From: Symbiodinium natans
Taxonomy: Eukaryota; Sar; Dinophyceae; Suessiales; Symbiodiniaceae
Direction of reading: 5' to 3'
DNA: 64,000 nt
Assembly (NCBI GenBank): GCA_905221605.1
Contig: CAJNDS010002267.1
Location: forward strand, 26,001-90,000
Part shown: positions 19,516 through 31,469 of the stretch, in pieces
Numbering within the stretch: position 1 is the first letter of the stretch
Layout: every line of letters begins with the position of its first letter
The notes under the pieces: generated by a model
Seen by the model: only the letters and a program-made list of their open reading frames with translations
What the model was told of the DNA's origin: nothing
The model's database searches: none
Translations under genes and position numbers: made by a program

Positions 19516-19545
19516 GTGGGGGGGGGGGGGGGGGGGGGGGGGGGT
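19516..19545. repeat. Poly-G tract
   Basis: Run of about 28 G. A GA/CA microsatellite lies at 19788-19836. Confidence 0.95.
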
Positions 19546-19979
19546 CATGAGGAGTCTTCTTGGGCTCAAAGGTTTTTAAAAGGCGATGGGTGTAGTGGCA
19601 TGCGAATTTGCCACTGCCAACGAGGGTGTTACACTAGACCCGGGAGTAACCTAGGAATAAGCTATAGGGCGTCTGAGCTCACGAGTAGGTTGAGAGTTGC
19701 GCACTTGACCCTGCGAAGTCGCCGCAGTGAGAAGGATTTCCAAACCCAAGCGCTTGACCCACCAACACACAGGCAAACAAGAAAAGAGAGAGAGAGAGAC
19801 ACACACACACACATACACACACACACACACACACGTGCACCAAAGCTCTGTTTCAAACAAGACCGCCGACAGTCTCAATCCATAGCTAGCCCTCTGACTG
19901 TCAGGATTGTTAGTTCAGCTTAGTCCCGTTAATATTCAGGACTCCTTCCACCCTAAACCCTAAACCCTAAACCCTAAGC

Positions 19980-20340
19980 TCCTTCTGCCCTAAAGCCAGT
20001 TCGAACTATGGGGCTTCTCCTTGTTTCGACATGTCGATACCCTCCGGCGATGCGACGTTGCCAGCTCACAAGCACGCACCGTGGTGGTATTCTGCGATGA
20101 TCGTTCTCCATGAGTTTAGCGGTAGCGCTCGGAACAGGCACTCTGTGATACGAGAGCTCCATGCTCCTGGTATCCCCCAGCCAAGTCGACCGTGGAGCAA
20201 GGAAAGGCTATGAGTCATAATGTTTAGGGTTTTGGGTTTATGTAACCCCCAAATATTCCCCTGTTTACGCTGAACTGTCGATTTCAAGGTTCCAAGTTCT
20301 GCGGGTCGATGTTGGTGGAGACATGCCATCTTCCATGCGT
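19980..20340. other. Unique block with overlapping open frames, not recognised
   Basis: Minus frames at 19974-20162 and 20066-20329 are open, but no splice-bounded exon or motif convinces me. Confidence 0.3.
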
Positions 20341-20861
20341 AACCCTAAACCCTAAACCCTGAACCCTGAACCCTGAACCCCCTGAACCCTAAACCCTAAA
20401 CCCTAAACCCTAAACCGCTTCGTCGGAAGTTGCGAGAAGAAAGCAGCTCTAGCTTGCCACCGCCCCTCCCCTCCAGTCTTTAGAGTATAGGGTTTAGGGT
20501 TTAGGGTTTAGGGATTAGACACGCTGAAACGTGAAGAAACCATGGAGCCATAATCAAAGACGTTAGCCTAATTCCTAGACCCTGAACCCTGAAACCCTAA
20601 AGCCCCTAACCCCAAAACCCTCAGCCTCAAACTTCGAGGCCCTAAACCCTAAACCCCTTGCAAGCCATGGCGCTTCGCGGGCTTCTTGCCCGAAATTCTT
20701 TCCGAATGGGTGGCCTTTCGGATTGTCAGGGCTTCTTGTCTGCTTTTCAGGTTGGAGGTTTTGGAGTTAGGGCTTTGGGTTGTGGGTCTGGGGTGTTGGG
20801 TTCCGGCTTTAGGGTTTAGGGTGACAGACAATCTTGCGGGCATTGACTCCACGTGTGCAGT

Positions 20862-21005
20862 ATCCCTAAACCCTAAACCCTAAACCCTAAACCCTAAACC
20901 CTAAACCCTAAACCCTAAACCCTAAACCCTAAACCCTAAACCCTAAACCCTAAACCCTAAACCCTAAACCCTAAACCCTAAACCCTAAACCCTAAACCCT
21001 AAACC
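20862..21005. repeat. Longest perfect CCCTAAA array
   Basis: About 20 consecutive units. Confidence 0.97.
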
Positions 21006-21175
21006 TAATCTCATAGTACTCATCTTGGGCGTCCCCTCAAGACCCCCAAAAATATTTCGAAACATGAGCCGCTTAAACCCAATAAGGTCAAAAGCCCTAC
21101 CGAGTCATAGTAATGGCCCATAGTTGCAGCAGAAGAAGGTCTACACACCCCAACCCGAAATCTTTGGGCTCAGAT

Positions 21176-21290
21176 GAAGCAGGGTCTATATTTCTGTTTT
21201 TGGTGAGTGTATATAAGGTTCCTTTTCAATATTGGTGAGTGTATATATTGGGTGTCCTTTTGGGGGTACCAGAAATATATACCCTGCTTC
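21176..21290. mobile_element. Inverted-repeat element (GAAGCAGGGT termini)
   Basis: GAAGCAGGGTCTATATTTCTG and CAGAAATATATACCCTGCTTC are inverted. The interior has GGTGAGTGTATATA twice. Confidence 0.85.
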
Positions 21291-21360
21291 AGTGTTAGAA
21301 CAACTTCGTTTAGGCAACCTCGTGTTAGGGTGTATATAGGACAACCAGCTCTGCAGGGAC

Positions 21361-21361
21361 G

Positions 21362-21391
<30 letters not shown>
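21361..21391. repeat. Poly-C tract
   Basis: Run of about 30 C. Confidence 0.95.
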
Positions 21392-21392
<1 letters not shown>

Positions 21393-22349
21393 CCACTCAA
21401 AAGCCAACCATTCGAACAACTCCGCGTGTTCGTGAGCAACCCTAAACCCTAAACCCTAAACTCTAAACCCTAAACCTCATCCCTTAACCCCAAACCCTCA
21501 AGGCCTCGCCTGCAAGGTCTCTGCAATTCGGGCTTAGTAAATCTTAAGTCAAGGTCTGGCGCTTCCAAGTGGGTCACTTCAAGGGCCTCTTTAGGGTTTA
21601 GGTTTAGGGTTTAGGGTTTAGGGTTTAGGGTTTAGGGTTTAGGGTGTAGGGTTTGGGGTTAAGTTATAGTACCATGATGGAAGGAGGTACCCAGAACCAT
21701 GGGGTTCGGTGTACCTATGTTTCCGGAATAGTACTACAAATGGACCCTCTGGGTCCAGTGTCCGCAACTGTTCTCAAGCTGGGGCAGGGGTGTGTTTCAC
21801 CCTAAACCCTAAACCCGAACCCCTGAACCCTAAACCCTAAACTCGGTTTCGGGTGTTCTCGTAAGATTGTGGTATGTGGATAGCATCCGAACTCAGCTTT
21901 CAAGGCGGTCTGTGTCAGACAGAACAACAAACTCACGGACACGTCTTCTTGAAGCCAGGTCATGCACCTGTCCCCACCCCCCCTCCCCCCCAACTTTGAG
22001 GGATTGTCGAAGTCCATGGCAACCCCACAGAGTCAGACGTGAGATTTGGGGTTCCAGTTGACCTCTGAGACCCCTGACAATCCCAAGCCCATACACCTTA
22101 ATCAACCTCGACAAGCCCTTTCAACCCCCTTTAGGTGTTAGGGTTCAGGGTTTGGGGTCTTCAACCCGCTAAACGCCGCTAAACCCCAAACCCTAAACCC
22201 TAAATCCTAATCCCGAAACCCAAAACCCTAAAAAACCCTAAACCCCTAAAGCCCGAAAACCCTAAAACGCTAAGCCAAAACCCCAAAAAATCCCAAAACC
22301 CTATAACACCCTGAACCCCTAAACCCCCAAAGCCCTAAAAACCCTCAAA

Positions 22350-22836
22350 GGCCCTACTAACCAATTATCACTGTACTTATCACCCTACTTATAATACCCC
22401 TAAAGGGCCTTATAGGGGTTATCCCAATTATAAGTAGGGTCATAAGGTACAGTTATAAGTGGTTATTGAGTCCCATGAACCCTACAGTTTAAACCCTAAA
22501 CCCTAAACCCTAAACCCTAAAGCCCTAAAAACCCTCAAAGGCCCTATAGACCCCGGGGGGAGTCCAAGGCCTTCGGATGGTCCAAAGAGCGGTCGGAGAT
22601 GTGATGGTCGACGCGGCTTCCCTTTGAAACCCACAACTAACCCTAAACCCTGACATGGGGAAACCCTAAACCCTAAACCCTTATATACCCGAAACTCAAG
22701 GCTTACTTGGAGGTTCATGGGACTTAATAACCACTTGTAACTGTACTTATGACCCCTATAAGGCCCTTTAGGGGTACTCTAAGTAGGGTTATAAGTACAG
22801 TTATAATTGGTTAGTAAGTACCATGAACCTCCAAGT
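22350..22836. mobile_element. Two MITE family C copies
   Basis: Copy at about 22350-22485 and copy at 22708-22836 share CTGTACTTATNACCCTACTT and its inverse. The second has clean ends ACTTGGAGGTTCATGG and CCATGAACCTCCAAGT. Confidence 0.85.
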
Positions 22837-23350
22837 AGGCCCCCCCCCCGCCCTTAGATGATGGCGCCTAAGCCCCACGACCTCTATGTGCATCACTCGC
22901 CCGCCTCCCACCCTGAGATCAGTAGCACCCACCACCCGTACCCGAAACCCCAGGCAAGAGGGTCTCCTGCCCCGTGCCGCAGCGTTCCAGAAACTTGAGG
23001 GTGTCCCTTTTCGACAACATTTTTAAGGGCCTTTCCTGAACACGACCCCTTGAACACCCCTAGGACCCCTTTCTGGGACGCTGGTCTTCGGGAACTCCCC
23101 TCAGAGACCCACCTGGGACCCTTCTGGGAAAAGGTATCTCACAAGACCACCGCCTCATGGATGGGACCCTCCTGGCAAAATGACTTTAGTCTTGAACCCT
23201 TAAACGCACCTGAGACGGCGTGGGGTGGGATGAACATGTTAGATGGCCCACCACAATCGGGCCATGGCTGCTTGTCACATTTCCCGAACCTTCCGAGCCT
23301 AGTCGACATCCTAACCTTCACAGCTTCTGCGCCACATTTTCCTAAACCCT
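22837..23350. other. Repeat-poor block, no gene recognised
   Basis: Open frames on both strands (plus 23050-23352) without motif or splice context. The composition is C-rich with a quasi-repeated CTGGGACCCTTCTGGG. Confidence 0.3.
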
Positions 23351-23698
23351 AAACCCTAAATCCTAAACCCTAAGTTCCTAAACCCTAAACCCGAATAGGG
23401 GGATTTCTGCAGGCTGCTGAGACACCCGCAGCTCGCATTTCGGTTTTCAGGCTGCAAGGTTGGCGTCTGGTGGGTTCTACTATACTCCCCTTAGAACCTT
23501 AATAAGCATACTCATTTATTTATTTAGTTATTGTTATTATTACTTCTTGTTATTCTCCTCTTGGGTTTTATATGAACCAAAAGAAAAAATCCCCAAGGGG
23601 GATATAGTCTAAGGTCTGGGACGCCGAGTTTACGGATGGTGCCAGTCCCGGGGGGGGCCGGCTGTGGAGGCCCCACCGTGGTAGAGGCTTATAGAGGG

Positions 23699-23807
23699 CC
23701 CTAAGGGTCCATGTACCTAATTATCGAATACTTGGGCCTTAAAGTACTTCCTATATAAGGACTTTTGGGTCTAAGTACATCATAATAAGGTACATGGACC
23801 CTTAGGG
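23699..23807. mobile_element. MITE family A copy
   Basis: CCCTAAGGGTCCATGTACC and GGTACATGGACCCTTAGGG, nearly perfect inversion. Confidence 0.92.
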
Positions 23808-24069
23808 GGGTTTAGGGCTTAGGGTTCAGGGTTTAGGGTTTAGGGTTTAGGGTTTAGGGTTTAGGGTTGCAAAATGGGGTTTGGGGGACCGGTATAGACC
23901 TCTGAATAAGGTCCCTGTTCAAGAGAGCCAGAAAAGGATTCAGAAGGGTTCCCTTTTGAGTGTCCCCCTTATCCTACTTGGGAGCTTAGGTTTCGGGACA
24001 TCTTCTGCGTCTGAGGCAGGGATCCGACTTCTTCCGGGGGCATTCTCGGAACTTCTGCATCCTATAATG

Positions 24070-24175
24070 GGCACCCCTAAACCCTAAACCCTAAACCCTA
24101 AACCCCAAACCCCAAACCCTAAACCCTAAACCCTAAACCCTAACCCTAAACCCTAAACCCTAAACCCTAAACTAG
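24070..24175. repeat. CCCTAAA array
   Basis: About 14 units with CCCCAAA variants. Confidence 0.95.
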
Positions 24176-24577
24176 ATCGGGAGTCGGTTTGGGGTGTTGG
24201 GTGTCTGGGCTCTATATGGCCTGTGCTGCAGGGTAGTAGGGTTCACATCACATCAGCCTGGAACGCTAAGCAGCCATTGGGTTTTGTTTTGTGAGCTTGT
24301 TCTGTAGGTCTGGAGTATACATCCTAAGCCTAAGCCATCAGCCCTATAATTCAGACCTGGGCTGCACCACAAGAGCGTTGGGGGACGACGATCTCGCAAC
24401 CCATAGACACCCTAAACCCTCCTTGCACTCTTTTCCAGACCCAAGAGAAACCTAGGAAGAATAAGAGGGTTCATAGGGGAACCTAAACCCTCAAAAAAGG
24501 TAATAAGGGCCTACTCTGGGTCCTAGTCCTAGCTCTGCATAAGCTAGGTTTATGGGGCTAACTTGGCGCGGGCCATT

Positions 24578-24670
24578 GCACCAGTAAGGCAACACCAATG
24601 CCCCGACAAGTACGTCCGATCATGACTCTGGAGCCGGACCACCCCGATTCCCCAACTTGCTCAACGACTT
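24578..24670 (-). CDS. Candidate orphan exon (minus), weak
   Basis: Open minus frame VVEQVGESGWSGSRVMIGR; boundaries not defined. Confidence 0.25.
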
Positions 24671-24766
24671 TGCACCCTAAACCCCAAACCCTAAACCCTA
24701 AACCTTAAACCCTAACCCCTCAACCCTAAACCCCAAACCCTAAACCCTAAACCCTAAACCCCTAAC

Positions 24767-24913
24767 CATGCACTGGTGAAACGTTCCGGGCCGCGCCTGC
24801 TTGGCAGGCTTGTCACCATCGTCAGGGCTCTTGCTGGCATCCATCGAGGCCCCGGAGTCATGTTTCTCCACGGAGTTCTGCGTCAGCATCTTTTTCTTCT
24901 TCTTCTTCGCGAC
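24767..24913 (-). CDS. Orphan exon, lysine-rich (minus)
   Basis: 147 nt, 49 residues: starts VAKKKKKKMLTQNSVEKH, centre DSGASMDASKSPDDGDK, ends PGTFHQCM. Acceptor CTACCAG and donor ATG|GTTAGG are clean, phase 0 at both ends. Charged and probably disordered. It may be part of the cytoplasmic N-terminus of gene B, which is on the same strand downstream. Confidence 0.65.
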
Positions 24914-25020
24914 CTGGTAGCCCAAAACCCTAAACCCCAAACCTTGACCCCTTGAGGCAGCCCTAAACCCTAAAACCTAAACCCTAAACCCTAAACCCTA
25001 AACCCTAAACCCTAAACCTT

Positions 25021-25440
25021 TATCTCTCAACTCCAACACTCTTGCCCGAAAACGGCAGCGCTCATACTCTGCTAGAATCCACAATACCCCTACTCGATCA
25101 TAAGCGGGCCCGTCTTAAGACAGTCCCTATAGCTAAGCAACCGACAGCCAAGTTCCACGTGTTCACCACCCATTTGAGGTCCTTGTAGCTCTACTCACTT
25201 TTGAGAGGGCCCTCTGGTGCCTCACGCCCGAACCCCTAAAACCCATCTCCCCAACCCTCAACCCAGACGACGCATGCTGCAGGTTAGATGTTAGATAGGG
25301 TTTAGGAGCTGTAGGGTTTATGGGGTTTGGGGGGTTGGGGTTTAGAGGGTTCAGGTGGTTAGGGTTTACCTGGTTCAGGGGGTAAGGGTGGCTTTATCGG
25401 GTTTACAGGGAGTGTAGGGTTTTGGAGCTAAGGTGTGTGT
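25021..25440. other. Non-coding, degenerate TTTAGGG tail
   Basis: Unique sequence to 25280, then decayed GGGTTTAGG units and a GT tract (25435-25450). Nothing coding seen. Confidence 0.5.
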
Positions 25441-25449
25441 GTGTGTGTG

Positions 25450-26120
25450 CTGAGTGCTCAAGGCCGGTGCCGGTCACACTTACCCAGTCTTTCATCAGGT
25501 ATACACACGAGTCCTGGCAGATTACGGCTTACAGTTTCCTACAGAGCTTACGGTGAATGTACCAGAATTGTGGGTGTGTGCTTGCGTGCTAGGGATACGA
25601 GGGTTGCGAGTTAGTTTCTGCCATGTATGCCAGACGTGCCACATACTGCTTAGTGCCCCCCACCATATGATTGCGATACTTGACTCGGGAGAAAAAGCCA
25701 GGCCAAACTGGTTCCCGCTCGAAGAAAGTGCTGTTGAAATTTGTAGCTGGATATTCTTAACACGCTCGTGGTGACGTCAGCACAGAGTAAGGAGTTCAAG
25801 CTGAAAGGAGAACAGCTGCCATGCAGGCTTGTCCTTGTCCAAGCCCCGTAGAAACCAACACTTGAAAGGAGTGATATGTGCCCAGACCTCACAACTCGCA
25901 ACCCGCGAGAAAGCGGCAAGCCCTATCCAAAAACTTTAAAGCCCGGCGAAGCCACCCAAGATCCCAAATCCTCAATTTTTAAAGCGCGAAAGCCTGAAGC
26001 ATGAACCGGAATCTATTGGGAGAAGCCCAAGCGCCAAAAACTCGAAACCCTCACCCCCTGCAACACTTTCAGAATCCCTGCCATGTTCAACCCCATGCTT
26101 GACGCTTGAAAAAGGTTCAG
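25450..26120. other. Unique block with an open plus frame, not recognised
   Basis: Plus frame 25454-25774 (start MLKAGAGHTYPVFHQVY) and minus frame 25650-25919 overlap. Neither has a motif I know. Confidence 0.3.
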
Positions 26121-26223
26121 TGACGGTGACATGTGGGGGGCTGAATCATCCCGGGCCCCCCACCCCCCCCTCCCCCCCACCACCCCCTCTCACCTTTTCA
26201 GAATTGCAGGGGGGTTCCAGACC

Positions 26224-26335
26224 CTAGACTAGACCCAGGAGTAACCTTGGACAAAATGGTGTTAAGGGGATTGTAAGGGAAGCCAAAACCCCCCCAAAAA
26301 GGAAACAAGCGCCTACTCCGGGTCCTAGACTACGT
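26224..26335. mobile_element. MITE family D copy
   Basis: CTAGACCCAGGAGTAACCTT and CTACTCCGGGTCCTAGACTA are inverted. A sister at 27121-27250 is flanked by the same CTACGTACC. Diverged copies at 24433-24535 and 32420-32515. Confidence 0.75.
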
Positions 26336-26832
26336 ACCATACCCTGAACCCTAAACCCTAAACCCTAAACCCTATGGGGTCTGAATGCATCGAACCGAGT
26401 CAAGGACTTCTCTCCGACGAAAAACCAGTTTAGTGCTCAAACAACTCAATGTCTAGATGCAAGGGCCACCCAGAACCCTAAACCCACAGCCCTCCGATGC
26501 AAGTTTAGGGTTTAGGGTTTAGGGCTTAGGGTTTAGGGTTTAGGGTTTAGGGCTTCGGGGCCGATGCAAGATGTGGTGCCTCGGCATCCAGGCCCATTCG
26601 CAGGGGCACCGGCGGCGCGCGTCCGAAGGTATGCATCGAAGGGCCGAGCCTCTAGGGTTTAGGGCTTAGGGTGTAGGGTTTGGGGTTTAGGGTTTAGGGT
26701 TGGTATGGGGTGTAGGGTACAGGGTATCGGGTACAGGGTATCGGGTACAGGGTTTTGGATGTAGAGCTGAGGGACAAGGCAGAGGGCGGGAGAAGGTATG
26801 GGTTTCGCACAGTGCTGACTTACATTCCGCAG

Positions 26833-26896
26833 GGCTAAACCCTAAACCCTAAACCCTAAACCCTAAACCCTAAACCCTAAACCCTAAACCCTAAAC
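26833..26896. repeat. CCCTAAA array
   Basis: About 9 units. Confidence 0.95.
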
Positions 26897-27120
26897 AGGA
26901 ACATCGAAGGGCCTGGGGCTGGTGGCCAGCACCCTACGTTTGGCTTTCACCTTACCAAACCGAAAGCGCAAAGCCCCAAACCCTAAACCCAAAACCCTCA
27001 ACCCTAAACCCTAAACCCTAAATCCTAAACTAAACTGAACCCTATTCCGTATAGGTGGGCTTTGCAACTGACTACAGGCCTCTACACCCATTTCCCCTAC
27101 ACCCCATAGACCCGAAACCC

Positions 27121-27250
27121 TCAACTACTAGACGAGGGAGTAACCTAGGAACAAAAAGGGTACCCTTTTTGGTCTTAAGGGGATAATAAGGAAACCCCAA
27201 CCCTAACAAAAAGGAAAAAAGGGCCTACTCCCGGTCCTAGACTACGTACC
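27121..27250. mobile_element. MITE family D copy
   Basis: GGGAGTAACCTAGGAACAAA at the left, GGGCCTACTCCCGGTCCTAG at the right. Confidence 0.75.
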
Positions 27251-27413
27251 GTACCCTAAGTGCTTCAGAAACCCATGCAAAACTCGTTTAGGGCTTAGGG
27301 TTTAGGGTTTAGGGTTAAGGTTTAGGGTTTAGGGTTTAGGGTTTAGGGTCTCAGGTGCCCAGTGCAGTACCCTGGCCCAAGCAGCCAAAGCTTCCATACT
27401 GTTCTAAATATGC

Positions 27414-27495
27414 CAAACCCTAAACCCTAAACCCTAAACCCTAAACCCTGAACCCTAAACCCTAACCCTAAACCCTAAACCCTAAACCCTAAACA
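27414..27495. repeat. CCCTAAA array
   Basis: About 11 units. Confidence 0.95.
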
Positions 27496-28054
27496 AGCTT
27501 AAGAGTGATATTTCACTATTCGACTACTTACCCCTTAAGCCCTAAGCCTTATGGCTCCACAGAAGCGCCTTGCCAAAATCTGCTGCATCACCTGGCGGGC
27601 CCAGAGGTCTAGGGTCCTCAGTATGGGCCCCTAGTGTGGGTCCCTTGTCATACTACCCTTATATCCCTAAACCCTAAACCCTAAACCCTAAACCCTTAAC
27701 CCTTATAGCCCAAAACCCTAAAGCCCAGAATCCCGGCAGAATCCTCAGTCTGGCTGGAAAACCAGGTCATGTGTGGAACCGATGCCGGAATCCATACCCC
27801 ACACCCTTCCTTACAAGGAGGGGCACCCTGACTATACTAACTATAGTTTAGGGACTTATAACCTAAGTTAGGCTCCTTATAACCCAATTTAGGGTCCTTG
27901 TAACTCTACTTATAACTAGGGGGGGGGGGGGGGGCCCTTCCTTACGGTTGAGAAGGAACTCAGCTGGCACTCGGAGGCTAGATTTGTTCTCGTTTCCGGT
28001 GCTTCTGTGCGGCAGGTGCGGGGCGCATTTTCGTTGTTTTCGCGGGTGCCCGGA

Positions 28055-28270
28055 AACCCTAAACCCTAAACCCTAAACCCCCTAAACCCCCTAAACCCTA
28101 AACCGGGGGGGGGGGGGGGCGTTTTATCTTTGTAGCCGTGGGTCCAAACCTTCAGCTCCCACACTCCAAGGCGCAAAAGCGCCCTAAACCCTAAACCCTA
28201 AACCCTAAACCCTAAACCCTAAACCCTAAACCCTAAACCCTAAACCAACCCTAAACCCTAAACCCTAAAC
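28055..28270. repeat. CCCTAAA arrays with a poly-G tract between
   Basis: Arrays at 28055-28104 and 28184-28270, G run at 28105-28119. Confidence 0.93.
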
Positions 28271-28799
28271 ACCCTCTCCCCTCTCCCCCATAACCGGCTC
28301 CAGGTCCGGGGTGAAGGGCTTTGGGTTTAGGTGTTAAGGGCCCTCGGATTGTTGAATATGTTTTTGGGTTTAGGGTTTAGGGGTGACGGGTCGTAAGGTT
28401 TAGGGCTGAAGGGTCTTAGGGTTTAGGGCTGAAGGGTCTTGAGGTTTGGGCAGGCATGACTTACCAAGGATCTCTACAAGCAACATGGTGGAGGGGTTCT
28501 GGGCGCTTTGGCGTACTAAGTCCGAAACCCTAAGCCCAAGAGCCATAACCCTAAACCCTAAACCCCACAGTCCTGAACTCTACACCCAAAAGCCCGTCCT
28601 AGACCGTATACAGTGAACCCTAAATCCTGAATTAACCGCAAGTCTGGGACTGAGGGGTTCAGGGCTTCTTAGGGTTTAGGATCTAGGGTTTAGGGCTCAG
28701 GGTTAGGTTTCCCCAAAACCTAAATAAAAGCAAAACCTGAAGCCAAAAACCCCAATAGAATCAGCAAAGTGGCACTGCTTCTGCCACGAAATCCTGTAC

Positions 28800-28930
28800 C
28801 CCCTAAACCCTAAACCCTAAACCCTAAACCCTAAACCCTAAACCCTAAACCCTAAACCCTAAACCCTAAACCCTAAACCCTAAACCCTAAACCCTAAACC
28901 TTAACCCCTAAACCCTAAACCCTAAACCCA
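28800..28930. repeat. CCCTAAA array
   Basis: About 17 units. A TTTAGGG array in the opposite sense follows at 29050-29125. Confidence 0.95.
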
Positions 28931-29125
28931 CAAACCCTGCGCAAGACTTGGGGGCCTCATTCTGTCCTTTTAGCTCCTGGAGCACCTGCAGCCGCGATGG
29001 GCGGGGGGCTTGCAAGGATTGACCACACGGGACTTGATAGTTCGAATAGGGTCTAGGGTTTAGGGTTTAGGGTTTAGGGTTTAGGGTTCAGGGTTTAGGG
29101 TTTAGGATTCAGGGTTTAGGGTTAG

Positions 29126-29900
29126 GGACTGCTAGTATAAGGGGCAACATCCCAAGTTGACGGTTTTTTAGAGTTTGAGGTGTGGGTCGGCAGCCTCGAG
29201 GTAATATAGGGGCCTTAAGAACTAGAACAGGTCTTATTTGGGGGGGGGGGGGGGGTTGTTACAGTATAATTACAAAGGGACCATAAGGGAATACTATCAG
29301 ACATTTTTCCGACCCCTATGCTATATGGTCACTTCTCTAACATGCGGTCCTTGCTTGGGGCGTCCTTCTTATAAAGGCGGCCCTAGGCCCAAAAAGGGAC
29401 CAGAATCTTGCGAGAGCTGACAGTATCATTGAGAGTAGGAGGGACGTAGGGTCAAGGGCGTTTCGAATACTTGGGGTTTAGATGAGTCCAGAGCGTTTAG
29501 CGTGTTAGGTAGGGTTTAGGCTTTGCTTCTCTCAGGTTACTGAGACCAATTAGCTAGGAAGGGCTTGTATCCAAGCTAAGGGTACGTACAACCCAAGTCA
29601 GGAGCTGAGCGCGGGGAAGGGTAGCCGAGTTACCCTGGCGATTTTATGGAAGGCCCTATGTTGGGTATATGGTAACACTCACATCTGGGGCTATCATGCA
29701 CCTATCTTCTGTAAGGAGTTCGGGGGATTTGGGGTTTAGCGTTTTGGTCATATTGGCGGCCTTTGAGGTCTTCGGCCTTGGGCCCCCGTCTGGCTTCATG
29801 TGAGGGCGGGGAGGGGGCCTTCACGGGCTCAGGGTTTAGGGTTTAGGGTTTAGGGTTGAGGGTTGACTGAAAGGCTTAGGACATCTTGCTTTGGGCAGCT
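29126..29900. other. Half MITE B end and unique sequence; no gene recognised
   Basis: 29126-29156 is a lone family B terminus (ACTGCTAGTATAAGGGGCAA then CATCCCAA). The rest has a G-tract (29240-29254) and decayed repeats. Confidence 0.45.
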
Positions 29901-30027
29901 AGTTCGTGTTGCAACCTGTTGCAACACTGTCAAGCGAAACTTTCCCCCAAACGTTAAACCGGCACAATTGCAAAATACTTTGCACGCCGGCATTTGAAAC
30001 ACACACTGTGGAGACTATGCTTCTTCT

Positions 30028-30136
30028 CCCTAAAGGTCCATGTATCTCATTGTTACATACTTGGGCCCCAAAGTCCCCATATAGGAAGTACTTTACGGCT
30101 CAAGTCTTCCTTATTTAGGTACATGGACCCTTAGGG
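30028..30136. mobile_element. MITE family A copy
   Basis: CCTAAAGGTCCATGTATCTC and GGTACATGGACCCTTAGGG termini. Confidence 0.9.
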
Positions 30137-30608
30137 TCTGTCTTGCAGAGAAAAGCCTAGCAACCAAGGAAGCCAAGGACGCCCGGTTCACCTAGAACCC
30201 TAAACCCTAAACCCTAAACCCTAAACCCTTTCATGTGGGAACAGGGTTCACCTAGCAAAGGTTCGGAACGTGTTTTGGGTTTACGGGAGGGGCCGGGAAT
30301 AAGATTTACAAGGAAGCCAAGCCACAAAGCAAGGGGAGAAGGGGGTGAAAACCCTGCACGCTCGCAAGTCTACAGTGAAAGGGTCTATGACCTATAAGGT
30401 AGAAGACTCACAACCCTTCATTTTTTGGGGGTTAGGGTTTTAAGGGTTAAGGGTTAAGGGTTAAGGGTTAAGGGTTTAGGGTTTAGGGTTTAGGCTCCTA
30501 AACAACCAGGTCTACTTGTAACTAGGCCTTGGGGGTGGTCCGCCCCTAAGACCATAAACCCTAAACCCTTCAGGGCCACCCCTCAGCCCTATGTAGAGTG
30601 TAGGTAAC

Positions 30609-30702
30609 CTTGATGTCGGAAAGCACCGGTGCCTCTAGCCGCAGATCTTGCAGCAAAATGTGCATGGTGTTCTCGCAGGCCATGCTGGAATCTGAGTCGT
30701 GG
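30609..30702 (-). CDS. Orphan exon (minus) with DSDSSMAC motif
   Basis: HDSDSSMACENTMHILLQDL then RLEAPVLSDIK, acceptor AAAGCAG, donor AAG|GTTACC. Strongly protein-like. A related peptide (SDESDSTMACDAEH) occurs on the plus strand at about 34453-34523. Confidence 0.55.
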
Positions 30703-30728
30703 CTGCTTTTTCGGGATTGAGGGTGTAC

Positions 30729-30786
30729 CCTAAACCCTAAACCCTAAACCCTAAACCCTAAACCCTAAACCCTAAACCCTAAACCC
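30729..30786. repeat. CCCTAAA array
   Basis: About 8 units. Confidence 0.95.
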
Positions 30787-31359
30787 GGAAGGGTGCGGGC
30801 TGTAGCTTACACCACACGTGCTTCGGTGGAGGGGAGCCCGAACCCTTGAAATCCTGAAAAGCTCTGAGCCCTCCAACCCTTCGTCCCTTAAAATCCTCAA
30901 GCCCTCAACCTTCCACATTAAACCCTACCTTAGCCCTATCCCCGCAACGCCTAGGGATATGAACTAAACCCGAGATAAACCTGAACCTCTCATGCCCTCT
31001 CCTTACTAATTCTAAGTTATAAGTCTTAAGAACAGGCACCCCCCCCCCCAAGTTTCGATATTCGCATCTTGGCACTCTTATCACTTTCTCTAATGAGACT
31101 CTAATGCCCCAAAAAACCCCCACGTTCCGGGCCCCTTCCCTCCCACGTGCCGCAGCGTCCTTGGCCCGGATACCACAGCTCAAAAAAAAGGAACCCACTT
31201 CTGAGCTTTAGGGTTTAGGGTTTAGGGTTTAGGGTTTAGGGTTTAGGCTTTAGGGTTGCAGCCAATGCTGAACTTCCGAAAGCCCCCCGAAAGGCCAGCA
31301 AGCTTGCAACAGCAGGGGCCGGACGAGGCCTCCGCCACCGCCCATCCACCACCATATAA

Positions 31360-31467
31360 CCCTAAGGGTCCATGTACCTCATTAGAACATACTTGGGCCC
31401 CAAAGTCTCCATATAGGAAGTACTTTAAGGCTCAAGTATTCCTTATTTAGGTACATGGACCCTTAGG
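31360..31467. mobile_element. MITE family A copy
   Basis: CCCTAAGGGTCCATGTACCT and GGTACATGGACCCTTAGG. Closely related to 30028-30136 and 55634-55742 (shared TTACTTTAAGGC/ATTCCTTATTTAGG interior). Confidence 0.92.
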
Positions 31468-31469
31468 AT